A DNA stretch of 60,683 nt from Shewanella sp. Its GTDB lineage: Bacteria > Pseudomonadota > Gammaproteobacteria > Enterobacterales > Shewanellaceae. This document shows positions 43,956 through 53,162 of this stretch, piece after piece; within the stretch, counting starts at the first letter, position 1; each line of letters opens with the position of its first letter. The stretch spans positions 1-60,683 of the forward strand of contig NZ_JABSSM010000029.1 of NCBI RefSeq assembly GCF_013214165.1. The letters run 5' to 3'. The position numbers and the translations under genes were made by a program. The notes under the pieces are model-generated. The model saw only the letters and a program-made list of their open reading frames with translations, was not told the origin of the DNA and made no database searches.

Positions 43956-45389
43956 TTATACAATCCTGAATGAATCAACGACGGTACAGCGACGCTTACG
44001 GGTAAAGGTCAACGCATTAGTTACCCCTTCTCCAGTGGGAGTCGATATGGTCATAGTCGTCCAGCCTTCACCACCCGCGCCAATGGCTGCAATCGCAGGA
44101 CCATTTTTAGCGAGTAAACTACAATCCATTTCATAAGCCATACGTGTAAGGACATCGATATTCTTAGAGTGAATGGCAGCGGTATGACGATTCTCGTTTT
44201 CCAGCTCCACCGCCCAATCGATTGCTTGATCGGCGTTAGCGGCACGAATCAAAGGCAAGATCGGCATCATTTGTTCAATGACGGCAAATACATGGGATCT
44301 GTCTGCTTCAAAAATGAGCAAACGAGTTTCAGCTGGAACATCGATACCCGCAGCAGCGGCAAGTTTTGCCGCGTCACGACCTACCCACTTAGGGTTGGCT
44401 GATGGCTTGTCGCCTGGGTACCCTTTCAAGACCACTCGCGCAACGGCTTCGGCTTGTTCGGCTGTAAGTAGGTGTGCACCGTTACGGCACATTGCTGTTT
44501 TGAGTTCATCAGCAATCGAGTCAACCGCGATGATTTCTTTTTCTGTTGCGCAGACAATATTGTTATCGAATGATGCACCTTGCACGATAGAGATGGCTGC
44601 ACGTTCAATATCGGCAGTTTCGTCAACGACTACTGGTGGATTACCAGGGCCCGCTGCAATCAAACGCTTATCCGTCACTGCACGCGCTGCGTCAACAACA
44701 GCATCACCACCGGTAACGACTAACAGACGAATACCTGGATAGACAAATAATGCCTGAGCGTTTTCCAGTGATGGTTTGGCGACTGTGGTACAAATATATG
44801 CCGGGCCGCCAACACTTTCACTGGCTTTATTCACTAACTGAATCGTGTACTGAGAGACGTTTTTTGCTGCGGGATGTGGGGCAAACACCACGGCATTACC
44901 CGCTGCAATCATGCTAATCGCATTATTAATCACAGTACAAGTCGGGTTAGTACTCGGTGTTACCGATGCAATTACTCCCCAAGGGGCATTTTCCATCAGG
45001 CTCAGGCCTAAATCGCCAGAAGCGGCTTGCGGAGAAAGAATTTCGGTACCGGGAGTACGCTCTGCGACCAAGATGTGTTTCTTTATTTTATCTTCGACTC
45101 GACCAAAACCGGTTTCTTCTACCGCCATTTCAGAGAGTTCACGCGCATGTTTCTTCGCCATACGACGAATAGCAGTGATAATTTCGTCGCGCATAGCAAT
45201 CGTTCTTATCTGTTTTTGCGCCGCGCTAGCTGCCGCAACGGCACCATCCAAGGTAGCAAACACACCGTAATCGCCTTGCTCGGCCAAGGTGTTTTGATTC
45301 AAAGCATTGGCAGAAGATGCGATTGCAGGATTGTTATTTATCTGCAATATCACATTCTTAACAATTTCTTCTATTTGCTTTTGATTCAT
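43956..45389 (-). CDS. eutE: CoA-acylating acetaldehyde dehydrogenase EutE
   Basis: 477 residues. An N-terminal amphipathic encapsulation helix (MNQKQIEEIVKNVILQI) is followed by a linker and the aldehyde-dehydrogenase fold, with catalytic Cys280 in SFDNNIVCATEKE and TPSTNPTCTVINN for NAD/CoA binding. Converts acetaldehyde, CoA and NAD to acetyl-CoA and NADH, which EutD and EutG use. Confidence 0.97.
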   Translation of the reverse strand: MNQKQIEEIVKNVILQINNNPAIASSANALNQNTLAEQGDYGVFATLDGAVAAASAAQKQIRTIAMRDEIITAIRRMAKKHARELSEMAVEETGFGRVEDKIKKHILVAERTPGTEILSPQAASGDLGLSLMENAPWGVIASVTPSTNPTCTVINNAISMIAAGNAVVFAPHPAAKNVSQYTIQLVNKASESVGGPAYICTTVAKPSLENAQALFVYPGIRLLVVTGGDAVVDAARAVTDKRLIAAGPGNPPVVVDETADIERAAISIVQGASFDNNIVCATEKEIIAVDSIADELKTAMCRNGAHLLTAEQAEAVARVVLKGYPGDKPSANPKWVGRDAAKLAAAAGIDVPAETRLLIFEADRSHVFAVIEQMMPILPLIRAANADQAIDWAVELENENRHTAAIHSKNIDVLTRMAYEMDCSLLAKNGPAIAAIGAGGEGWTTMTISTPTGEGVTNALTFTRKRRCTVVDSFRIV

Positions 45390-45429
45390 GCTCTATCTTC
45401 TCCACTTTGTCTACTAACAGCTCAATGGG

Positions 45430-45723
45430 TCATTTACCATAACAGCGAACATTTGCTGCAGTTACGGCGTCAATGATACCGACAATACAAAGGTCAATTG
45501 GAGATCCATCATCAGCGTCACCATATGCTGCACGAGCTGAACTTCCAGCCACCACCATCACCCATTCCCCTTCACCAGCACCTAGCTGATCCATCGCGAT
45601 ATGTATATCTCCGGTGGCTTCGCCGCACTGGTTGATAAATTCGACCAAACACAATTTATCCATCAGCATGTTATGACTGCGAACCGTAGCTATCACATGA
45701 CCAATTACGCGAGCAATTCGCAT
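45430..45723 (-). CDS. eutN: EutN shell vertex protein (BMC-P)
   Basis: 97 residues. EutN/CcmL fold: MRIARVIGHVIATVRSHNML, then LVEFINQCGEATGDIHIAMD, QLGAGEGEWVMVVAGSSARA and DLCIVGIIDAV. Pentamers cap the vertices of the icosahedral shell. Confidence 0.95.
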   Translation of the reverse strand: MRIARVIGHVIATVRSHNMLMDKLCLVEFINQCGEATGDIHIAMDQLGAGEGEWVMVVAGSSARAAYGDADDGSPIDLCIVGIIDAVTAANVRCYGK

Positions 45724-45785
45724 GAGATCTCCCTCTTATTCCTGAGTTTTGTTCCTTGGTTGTATACACCCCCAAGGAGGCTGTT

Positions 45786-46061
45786 TTACTTTAATTTAAT
45801 TGGAAATACTTTTTCTAAATCAGCAGATGGGCGCGGAATAACGTGCACAGCCACCAATTCACCTAGACGTTGAGCAACGACAGAACCCGCATCAGTCGCC
45901 GCTTTACAAGAGGCGACATCGCCTCGAATCAAAGCACAAACATAACCAGAACCGATCTGCTGGTAGCCAACTAGCTCAACACGTGCGGCTTTAACCATAG
46001 CGTCTGAAGCTTCGATCAGAGCAGTCAAACCTTTTGTTTCTAAAATTCCTAAAGCATCCAT
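45786..46061 (-). CDS. eutM: EutM-like BMC-H shell protein, copy 2
   Basis: 91 residues. Single BMC domain: [20 protein letters not shown], then [20 protein letters not shown]. It ends directly after FPIKLK, with no tail. Close relative of the next gene upstream. Differences near the pore ([12 protein letters not shown] versus [12 protein letters not shown]) suggest the two hexamers may pass different solutes. Confidence 0.93.
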   Translation of the reverse strand: MDALGILETKGLTALIEASDAMVKAARVELVGYQQIGSGYVCALIRGDVASCKAATDAGSVVAQRLGELVAVHVIPRPSADLEKVFPIKLK

Positions 46062-46091
46062 TTTTATTTCCTTCTATATATGAGTTATGTA

Positions 46092-46421
46092 TTATTTATT
46101 CGGACGTGCAGGCTTAGCCGTGTTTACTGCCTTTTCTTCTGAACTATCAGCAAACTTAATGGGGAAAATGGCTTCTAAATCAGCATGTGGACGAGGGATA
46201 ACATGAACAGCGACGACTTCACCTAAACGTTGCGCGGCAGCGGCACCTGCATCGGTTGCCGCTTTACAGGCTGCAACGTCGCCACGCACCATGGCAGAAA
46301 CGATACCTGAGCCAATTTGCTTGTAACCGACTAACTCAACGCGTGCAGCTTTGACCATAGCATCAGATGCTTCAATCAATGACGTAAGACCTTTTGTTTC
46401 AATAATTCCTAGTGCTTCCAT
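46092..46421 (-). CDS. eutM: EutM-like BMC-H shell protein, copy 1
   Basis: 109 residues. Very close to enterobacterial EutM through FPIKF ([40 protein letters not shown]), then a charged tail ([17 protein letters not shown]) absent from copy 2. Main facet-forming hexamer. The tail may lie on the inner or outer face and bind a partner. Confidence 0.95.
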   Translation of the reverse strand: MEALGIIETKGLTSLIEASDAMVKAARVELVGYKQIGSGIVSAMVRGDVAACKAATDAGAAAAQRLGEVVAVHVIPRPHADLEAIFPIKFADSSEEKAVNTAKPARPNK

Positions 46422-46460
46422 TAAAAATTCCTCTAAAATATCAGTTGGTTAACTTACTTA

Positions 46461-47432
46461 CTATAGGTTGGATGCGAGTACTGAAATATCCAAAATATCA
46501 TCGGCACTACATCCACGAGACAGGTCATGCACTGAGCCTGCAAGCCCTTGTAGCATTGGTCCTAGGGCCATATATCCACCTAAGCGCTGCGCCACTTTAT
46601 AAGCGATGTTGCCAGCGTTAAGAGATGGGAAAATAAATACGTTGGCAGACCCTTCGAGTGGGCTGCCTGGCATTTTTTGCGCCGCAATTGCAGGCACTAT
46701 CGCCGCATCAAACTGCACTTCTCCATCGATGATCAGGTTCGGTTCACGCTGACGAACCAACTCGGTCGCTTCGGTGACACTATTGATCGTCGCATGCGAT
46801 GCGCTGCCTTTAGTCGAAAATGACAACATGGCCACACGGGGTTCTTCACCCGTTAATTTCTGAAAATTGCGCGCGGTATCGATGGCGATATCGGCCAGTT
46901 GTTCAGCCGTAGGTAAAGGAATGACACCCGCATCTGAAAATGCAAAAGTCTGGTTTCCATCGGGAGAAAGCATCATGAAGAAGCTAGATACGGTCTTAGA
47001 TTCAGGGGCTACGCCAACACCACGTAACGCGGCACGAATAACATCACCCGTCGATGAGATATTGCCTGCAATACAGATATCTGCGTAACCTTGATCAACC
47101 ATCATCATGGCAAAATTCAGCGGTTGCTTGAGTCGGATAATGGCTTCTTCTCGCTCCACAGGTTTACGCTGTTTAGCCATATAGCTATCGACCATTTCAT
47201 CGAAACAACCTGCAAATTCAGGCGCTAAAACCGTTAAACATGGCATAGCAATACCGCTACTATGTGCGTGATCGCGCAGCTGAAACGGACTGCCCAATAA
47301 AATGGGCTCGGCCAATCCAGCCATCTTTAGCTCATTTGCAGCGTGTAACAATCGCACGTCATTAGCATCCGGAAAAACAATGCGTTTCGGTTGCTTTAAA
47401 CATGCCTCTCGGCACTTATCAAGCAGTGTCAT
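46461..47432 (-). CDS. eutD: Phosphotransacetylase EutD
   Basis: 323 residues, PTA family: [60 protein letters not shown] and [20 protein letters not shown]. Turns acetyl-CoA into acetyl phosphate and recycles CoA in the compartment. This is the Pta-like form, not PduL. Overlaps eutT by 14 bp. Confidence 0.96.
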   Translation of the reverse strand: MTLLDKCREACLKQPKRIVFPDANDVRLLHAANELKMAGLAEPILLGSPFQLRDHAHSSGIAMPCLTVLAPEFAGCFDEMVDSYMAKQRKPVEREEAIIRLKQPLNFAMMMVDQGYADICIAGNISSTGDVIRAALRGVGVAPESKTVSSFFMMLSPDGNQTFAFSDAGVIPLPTAEQLADIAIDTARNFQKLTGEEPRVAMLSFSTKGSASHATINSVTEATELVRQREPNLIIDGEVQFDAAIVPAIAAQKMPGSPLEGSANVFIFPSLNAGNIAYKVAQRLGGYMALGPMLQGLAGSVHDLSRGCSADDILDISVLASNL

Positions 47433-48306
47433 TGGTTAATCCTTGTAACGATATTTCCTGGCCGTTCTGGCACTGCCACACTAAGACCATCACCACGTAC
47501 ACGGCGCTCGATAAACGATTCAAGCCAGCGACGATATCTTCACGGTTAATGCCACCGCTAGATAACTGCATGCTGTCGTCTATAAACACCTTGGTCGCCG
47601 TTAGCTCTAATTCGCGCACTAGCGCACGCAGATAATTGAGCTGTGCCACCAATGCACCATAAGCGATATCCGGTAACATATGATCGTGTCCCAAATGCTT
47701 GAGCGGATGATGCGACCACAGGTGTATCACAGCGGCACTGAACTCACCTAGACTCGGTTCTGGCAGCAGCTGCCCAGTCACCTCGGCTTGCAAAACCTGC
47801 CCCAAATAGGAACGAATATCGGCCATGAAATTTTTCAGCAAGTCGGGTTGTTGGATCATTTCACACTGAACCAATACGCAATAACTGATACAAGTATCCA
47901 ATTTCCCACGCAGGGAAATACGCGGATGTGTCTTGGGTACCAAGATCTTGTCGTCAAGGTGGGTCATCAAGGCAGGTTTATCGGACACATCAGAACTGCA
48001 CAACATGCAAGCATTCGTTGGGCGCACATTATTGCTTTTAAGCGGGTGTACTCTTTCGAGTTTAGGCGCTGCGTCATTCGACCCTGGTTGAGCTGGCGAA
48101 TGAGATTTGTCGACAAACACCTGACCTTTTTCATCACGCCAGCGTACTGTGATATTTTTATCGTTAAGCATCTGCTGGGCAGCTGGAGTAAAGCGAGTAC
48201 CAGGCTCTAATTGAATTTCACCACAGTGACGCATACCAAAATGCTGTAGCAGATAATCTTCAGTAATATATTTAGGCAAGGCATGCTTATCCATACTTAC
48301 GACCAT
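47419..48306 (-). CDS. eutT: Corrinoid adenosyltransferase EutT
   Basis: 295 residues (or 291 from ATG at 48294, which lies just after the eutQ stop). Blocks: [40 protein letters not shown] and [20 protein letters not shown]. Makes adenosylcobalamin from cob(I/II)alamin and ATP for EutBC. The metal motif HX11CCX2C known in Salmonella reads HX11ACX2C here (H87, A99, C100, C103): one Cys is replaced by Ala. Confidence 0.94.
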   Translation of the reverse strand: MVVSMDKHALPKYITEDYLLQHFGMRHCGEIQLEPGTRFTPAAQQMLNDKNITVRWRDEKGQVFVDKSHSPAQPGSNDAAPKLERVHPLKSNNVRPTNACMLCSSDVSDKPALMTHLDDKILVPKTHPRISLRGKLDTCISYCVLVQCEMIQQPDLLKNFMADIRSYLGQVLQAEVTGQLLPEPSLGEFSAAVIHLWSHHPLKHLGHDHMLPDIAYGALVAQLNYLRALVRELELTATKVFIDDSMQLSSGGINREDIVAGLNRLSSAVYVVMVLVWQCQNGQEISLQGLTNDTA

Positions 48307-49013
48307 TCAACAGGGTAAGTGACATAGACATAACGAACATGAGTCGGCGTGCCAAATTCTACGCTAGTATTTTTGGGGATGAATATGACTTCGCCAGGTT
48401 TAGCTATGGTCGTTCCCGATGCAGTTTTAACGTGTAATTCACCTTCGAGCACAACGTTGACTTCATCATAGTTAAGTGTCCATGGGAAAAAAGCATTCTC
48501 CCATCCCATATAGCCCACCCCCATGTTGCTACCATCTTCGGCCCCAATCACATCAGTCACGCCGATGTTTTTACCCGGGACGCCATCGAAGGTCTCGAGT
48601 TTGACGGCATTACCTCGAACCAAAACAATCCCATCATCATTAATCTGACGAGGTGATTCCGGAGCTTTCTGCTTAAAATCTCCCATGGCTCTGGCTATTA
48701 ATTTTTGAATTTTCGCGCTCTGCTCGGAATCAACATGGGGTAAATGTGATTCGATTTCAGCTTGAATAGAAGCCACATTTTGAGTCGATACAGGCAAGGT
48801 AGTCGCAGGCGTAGCTGGCAAGGTAGTCGCAGGCAAGGTAGCTGGCGTAACGCAAGCTGGCTCTGGCGTTGAATCCAGCAGTTCAATGCCTTCAGCCTTA
48901 GCAACTTCACGCGCTTCTGGAGTAATAATAAAATCTTTAGCCGGGGCAACAATAAAAGTCTTTTTATCAGACTTAGCCTGTCGTATATCCGCAGCTGAAA
49001 TAAGTTGTTTCAT
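48297..49013 (-). CDS. eutQ: EutQ, cupin-type acetate kinase of the eut operon
   Basis: 238 residues. N-terminal part (MKQLISAADIRQAKSDKKTF) is joined to a C-terminal cupin (VVLEGELHVKTASGTTIAKP, PGEVIFIPKNTSVEFGTPTH) by a Thr/Pro/Ala linker coded by short tandem repeats. In Salmonella EutQ acts as an acetate kinase forming ATP from acetyl phosphate and helps compartment assembly. Confidence 0.94.
   Translation of the reverse strand: MKQLISAADIRQAKSDKKTFIVAPAKDFIITPEAREVAKAEGIELLDSTPEPACVTPATLPATTLPATPATTLPVSTQNVASIQAEIESHLPHVDSEQSAKIQKLIARAMGDFKQKAPESPRQINDDGIVLVRGNAVKLETFDGVPGKNIGVTDVIGAEDGSNMGVGYMGWENAFFPWTLNYDEVNVVLEGELHVKTASGTTIAKPGEVIFIPKNTSVEFGTPTHVRYVYVTYPVEWS
48793..48846 (-). repeat. 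Short tandem repeat in the eutQ linker
   Basis: GGCAAGGTAGTCGCAGGC occurs at 48793-48810 and again at 48817-48834, a 24-bp period. A partial third copy follows at 48832. It encodes Thr/Leu/Pro/Ala repeats in the linker between the two eutQ domains. Confidence 0.85.
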
Positions 49014-49043
49014 AGCTTCAATCCTTGTAGGTTTTCAGACAAA

Positions 49044-49514
49044 TCACGCCAGCACAGGTTGCTGGAGTGACAATAAATAGTGCGATAGCTGCTCAATGGA
49101 TTTTGGATCGAAAATGGAGGTTTTAAAGTAAGGTTCGGGTATCCCATTTTGGCGTAATAACTTAATCGCCCTGTCTACATCAGCACCTGACGCATCCACT
49201 TTACTGATGACGCCAACAATATTTTTGTTTGAATAGACTCTTAATAACCCACTTGAAGATGAGAAGTTTTTCGCATTAGCCGGATGGACTAACACTATGG
49301 TTTTCACGTTGCATATCGTTGTGAGTAATGCCCCATTCAAGGCACGATTCACAATGAATTCACCCGGGGTATCGATAACTTTACCGGGATAATAAATGGG
49401 TGCTTGAGTCTTCCCTGTATTGGCGTCTTGACTAATTAATTGATCAACCAGAGCAGATTTACCCGCATCTACCTCACCAACAAAAACAACGCTATCTAAG
49501 TTTTTATTTTTCAT
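49044..49514 (-). CDS. eutP: EutP/PduV-family small GTPase-like protein
   Basis: 156 residues. P-loop GEVDAGKSALVDQL, G3 region DTPGEF and an altered G4 motif SKVD. EutP has been linked to acetate kinase activity and to placing compartments in the cell. One bp after eutS. Confidence 0.92.
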   Translation of the reverse strand: MKNKNLDSVVFVGEVDAGKSALVDQLISQDANTGKTQAPIYYPGKVIDTPGEFIVNRALNGALLTTICNVKTIVLVHPANAKNFSSSSGLLRVYSNKNIVGVISKVDASGADVDRAIKLLRQNGIPEPYFKTSIFDPKSIEQLSHYLLSLQQPVLA

Positions 49515-49515
49515 G

Positions 49516-49866
49516 CTAGGTTTTTGTTAGTGTGCAGGTATTGTAAGACAGGACTCTATTTAAAGTTTCATTGACACTATTTAATGCTTCTTCTACAGCT
49601 GAAACGGAGCCGGTGATAACAAGAGCGCCGGAAAAACGGTCAAGAAAACCAATATTAACGTCGGCCGCCTTCACTGCGATATCACCAGCAATAATGGATG
49701 TTTCACCCGGTGTTAACGTCAGAATGCCGATGGCACCAGACCCCTCAACACCAACACGCTCACACAACTCCTCGGTTGGATTAGCAATTAAATGTAAGAG
49801 CGTTACCTGTTTACCAGGTACAAATTCTTGAATGATTCTTTCTTTTCCAGCATTAAAATTTAACAT
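49516..49866 (-). CDS. eutS: EutS shell protein (bent BMC hexamer)
   Basis: 116 residues, very close to enterobacterial Eut[41 protein letters not shown] and [18 protein letters not shown]. Circularly permuted BMC-H whose bent hexamer may form edges. First gene of the operon. Slightly extended N-terminus (MLNFNAGK). Confidence 0.96.
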   Translation of the reverse strand: MLNFNAGKERIIQEFVPGKQVTLLHLIANPTEELCERVGVEGSGAIGILTLTPGETSIIAGDIAVKAADVNIGFLDRFSGALVITGSVSAVEEALNSVNETLNRVLSYNTCTLTKT

Positions 49867-49977
49867 ATAGTTATCAATTTATATCGTCATGCTAATTTGC
49901 CATTGAAAACAAACTACTCCCAAATGGGTACCATGACAACAGGGCCCACACATGCAAATCCAAACCATTTCTAAATT

Positions 49978-49993
49978 TGTGAGGGGTGTCTCA
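49978..49993 (-). promoter_or_regulatory. CRP-like site upstream of eutS
   Basis: TGTGAGGGGTGTCTCA matches TGTGA-N6-TCACA with one mismatch, 112 bp before the eutS start. A TATAAA element lies between it and eutS (near 49882) and could be the -10. No pathway-specific activator gene is seen nearby. Confidence 0.5.
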
Positions 49994-50471
49994 AGATTCT
50001 ATTGCACGGGTAAGTTTTACCGAAAAGATGACAAAAGTGGTTATTTGTCACGGTTATTTTTACAGGCCGCGAACCATAACACTCAAATGCGCAGCATAAG
50101 TTCGGGATTAGTAACCCAGCGACCATGAGTCTTAGCTAATTCAGTGCAGTTTTTACGACGCCGGTGAGATGACTTCTGAATACGAGTGATGTTTTTGCCG
50201 CCGAGGAATTATTTGCCATGCAAACTAAGTCGTTTACACTTAGTGATGTCATGTTGAGGGAGTATTTATCTAGCACAGCAAGAAATTGCTATCGCCGTTG
50301 GCGTATCTTGTAACTCTAAGGGGATATACTCGTCACTACGTGTAATAGGCCGCCCGTTAAACGCGATGGACGCGCTTAACGCAATAAGTTCCCGCCTTAA
50401 CACCACACGACTAAAAGCGTATTTACATGTTAGGCGAGCCGCAGTCTACAGATTAAAATGAAGCCAATAGA
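49994..50471. other. Long gap between the Omp85-like gene and the eut promoter
   Basis: No supported gene. It contains an imperfect palindrome (GTTAAACGCG-ATGGA-CGCGCTTAAC, near 50356) and scattered stop codons in all frames. It could be remains of a lost gene, perhaps of the eut regulator that is missing, but no homology is recognisable. Confidence 0.5.
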
Positions 50472-51833
50472 TTAGAAGGGTTGATTAACCATCACCCAAA
50501 ATTGACTGGAGCCCTCACCTTGGGCAAATTCGGCTCTAACCACGACACTTTCAACTTCGAATCTTACGCCCACACCTAAGGTCCATTTCATATCATCATG
50601 AAGTTCACTGGCACTGAAGTTGTCGGCGACCTGTCCCGCTTCTGCAAAAATCACCCACTGCCACCAAGGTATATTATAAAGATTAAACAAAGGCAGATTT
50701 TGCAGAGGTTGCCACTCAGGTTGCACTCGGTACTCGGCAGAATAAAGCACGGCACTACGACCGACAAACTGCCTGCTAGAGTAACCCCTTAAGTGGTCGA
50801 ATCCGCCCAAACTGACGCCCGCAAAAGAAGGCGGACGATGGTAGTTATTTGAGGTTGAATCATATTCGTTCCATGTTGGCGTATCGGCAAGATAGAAATT
50901 CAATGCCAAGATCTGCTGTGGAAACCAGGCACTGCTCCCAAGAGAAAAGAAGGCACTCTGCTCAAACTCCCACATGGACCAGCGTTCACGACTGCCGGTT
51001 CCATCAGCCGAGCCCTTAGAGCCAAAATCACCAGTAAAGGTCAGGCTAGTTTGGCCTCCACGTGTACTATTTTTGCCATTATCGCGATTATCCCAACCCA
51101 GTTTTATTTCGAGCCCTTGAGCCTTAGTGGGCAGCTCTTCATAGCCCACTAATTCCTGAGTTTTCACGAAAGGCGTAAACTCTATGCTGCTAACACCCGA
51201 TTCTCTCGGGTCCCAACTCAAATCGTCACTAGGCTTCGAGGGCATCAAGCTATTTGCGGCACCACTAGCCCCCTTGCCCCAAGGCAGTACATACTTGATA
51301 TGCAGCTTAGAATATGTCTCTTCTCCCTGTGTCACGATACGATTTGTTTGGCTCGAATCGGTGGCGCTGGGGACTAAACTCCCCCCACCGGATCCTTCCG
51401 GGACGAAGTAGATCCCCTGTTTATAACTGGCCCGATAGAACTCACCCGAAAACAGCCACTGATCTAGCTTAGGCAATTGATAATTACTCAAGCCTAGGTA
51501 GCTAACCCAACTATCGTTGCTGCTATAGAGGCCGATACCTAATATGGATGCTTGTACCTGCCCCGCGTGCTTGAGCACGGCGGCACCACCCACAGTAGTG
51601 CTTAAGGTTTCGGTTGAAAAAATAAAGGGTACGGCGATAAATTCAGGCTCAAATTTATCTGTTGCCCTCTCGGGAGAGACACTGGCAACGGGTTCAATGA
51701 CATTGCCGTCATCATGAACATCACTGCCAGTAACACTTATTCCAGGATTAGCGAGTTTTTCTGCCGCAACAGGAGAAATGGCAATGACACTAAAGAGCAT
51801 CAGCGCAGTAAGGAGGATATTGTGGTATTTCAA
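50472..51833 (-). CDS. Omp85/D15-family outer-membrane protein
   Basis: 453 residues. Signal peptide (MKYHNILLTALMLFSVIAIS, cleaved after VAA), a short N-terminal part without clear POTRA domains, then a beta barrel with the Omp85-type strand DHLRGYSSRQFVGRSAVLYS (RGY motif) and a C-terminal Phe (WVMVNQPF). Similar to the surface-antigen half of BamA/TamA. Cargo unknown. Lies between alr and eutS on the same strand; separate from the eut operon judging by the gap. Confidence 0.75.
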   Translation of the reverse strand: MKYHNILLTALMLFSVIAISPVAAEKLANPGISVTGSDVHDDGNVIEPVASVSPERATDKFEPEFIAVPFIFSTETLSTTVGGAAVLKHAGQVQASILGIGLYSSNDSWVSYLGLSNYQLPKLDQWLFSGEFYRASYKQGIYFVPEGSGGGSLVPSATDSSQTNRIVTQGEETYSKLHIKYVLPWGKGASGAANSLMPSKPSDDLSWDPRESGVSSIEFTPFVKTQELVGYEELPTKAQGLEIKLGWDNRDNGKNSTRGGQTSLTFTGDFGSKGSADGTGSRERWSMWEFEQSAFFSLGSSAWFPQQILALNFYLADTPTWNEYDSTSNNYHRPPSFAGVSLGGFDHLRGYSSRQFVGRSAVLYSAEYRVQPEWQPLQNLPLFNLYNIPWWQWVIFAEAGQVADNFSASELHDDMKWTLGVGVRFEVESVVVRAEFAQGEGSSQFWVMVNQPF

Positions 51834-51904
51834 AATTTATCTCATTCGATTACGAACATCCGGTTCATTGAATCGATACAGCTAATAAAAATAGGCCTAG
51901 GTGT

Positions 51905-52981
51905 TTATTCCATGCACACGGCAACACGAGGCGTTAATTTTGTCACCAGCTCATAGGCAATGGTGCCTATGTGTTCGGCAACGACTTCAACCGGTAAGGC
52001 ATTTCCCCACAATATGGCTTCATCACCTATGCAGTCGCTTGAGTCCAACCCAAGGTCGACAGTCAACATATCCATAGAAACCCGTCCCACTATGGGTACC
52101 AGACGCCCATTCACCCACACCGGGGTTCCCTCTGGCGCATTTCTCGGATATCCGTCACCATAACCGATTGCGACAACGCCTAGTTTAGTATCGGCTTTAG
52201 CTCGCCAATAGCTGCCGTACCCCACAGGATCACCTGCCTTATGTTCACGAATGGCAATCAGCTGAGATATCAGCTCCATCGCCGGTTCCAGACCATGATT
52301 CTTACCCAGGTCTCCCGTCACAGGGGAGATACCATAGAGGGCGATACCCGGGCGAACCCAGTCCTTATGGCTATCCGGCCAATATAAGGTTCCTGCCGAG
52401 TTGGCTAGTGTAGTGTCGCCCGGAGCATTGGTTGCCAAGCGATTAAATGTATTCAGTTGTTCTTGAGTGTAGGGGTTATCTGGCTCATCGGCACAGGCAA
52501 AATGAGACATCAACTTGATGGGTTTAGCCACCTGAGGACATGCTTGAAGTCGCGCATAAACCTGCTCAAATTGCTCAGGAGTGAAGCCTAACCTGTGCAT
52601 GCCGGTATCTAGCTTTAACCACACGCTAGCGGGCTTAGACAGGCTTGCCTGCTCTAGCATCTCCAGCTGTTGCTCATTATGCACCACTGTCTCTATGTCT
52701 TTCATCACTAAGGTGGTTAAGTCTACCGGCCTAAAGAAGCCTTCCAGCAAGATGAGTTTAGCCGTCACGCCGCCATCTCTTAATGCTATAGCCTCCTCTA
52801 AACGGGCCACACCGAACCCATCGGCATCTTCGATGCATTGAGCCACGTTCAACAAGCCGTGGCCATAACCATTCGCCTTAACGACCGCCATGATTTTACT
52901 CGATGGCGCGATCTGACGCAGGCGAGCTAGATTATTTTTCAGCGCTTTACAGCTGATCTCTGCACGTGGGAATGGCTTCAA
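51905..52981 (-). CDS. alr: Alanine racemase
   Basis: 358 residues. PLP lysine K35 in [12 protein letters not shown]; substrate-binding [17 protein letters not shown]; catalytic Tyr in [13 protein letters not shown]-terminal [13 protein letters not shown]. Supplies D-alanine for peptidoglycan. Follows dnaB by 181 bp, an order common in Shewanella and related genera. Confidence 0.97.
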   Translation of the reverse strand: MKPFPRAEISCKALKNNLARLRQIAPSSKIMAVVKANGYGHGLLNVAQCIEDADGFGVARLEEAIALRDGGVTAKLILLEGFFRPVDLTTLVMKDIETVVHNEQQLEMLEQASLSKPASVWLKLDTGMHRLGFTPEQFEQVYARLQACPQVAKPIKLMSHFACADEPDNPYTQEQLNTFNRLATNAPGDTTLANSAGTLYWPDSHKDWVRPGIALYGISPVTGDLGKNHGLEPAMELISQLIAIREHKAGDPVGYGSYWRAKADTKLGVVAIGYGDGYPRNAPEGTPVWVNGRLVPIVGRVSMDMLTVDLGLDSSDCIGDEAILWGNALPVEVVAEHIGTIAYELVTKLTPRVAVCME

Positions 52982-53162
52982 AAATTGACCTTATCGATGG
53001 ATCAGAACCTTAGGCCCGATCCCGCTGTGATATTAAAATGAGCATTGAATCTATATAGAGTGATGCCAATGATCAATTATCTGCACTGTATGTGAAGCAA
53101 GATTAACCTCGGCTTAAGCGCAACCTCATCCTTGCGCCTTGCCTATTGGAAAGTGCTAACGA

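Noticed and set aside
49930..49970. Sigma-54 type promoter upstream of eutS (TGG...TTGCA on the minus strand)
   Set aside because: The GG to GC distance is 9 instead of the required 10 bases, and no enhancer-binding protein gene is present.
50340..50450. Possible integron attC-like site (GTTAAACGCG palindrome, CTTAAC and GTTAGGCG pieces)
   Set aside because: The pieces are in the wrong order and spacing for the R'', L'', L' and R' boxes, and no cassette or integron integrase is nearby.
53117..53152. Terminator after dnaB (GGCTTAAGCGCAA / TTGCGCCTTGCC)
   Set aside because: The stem is imperfect and there is no U run on the minus strand; it may be chance.
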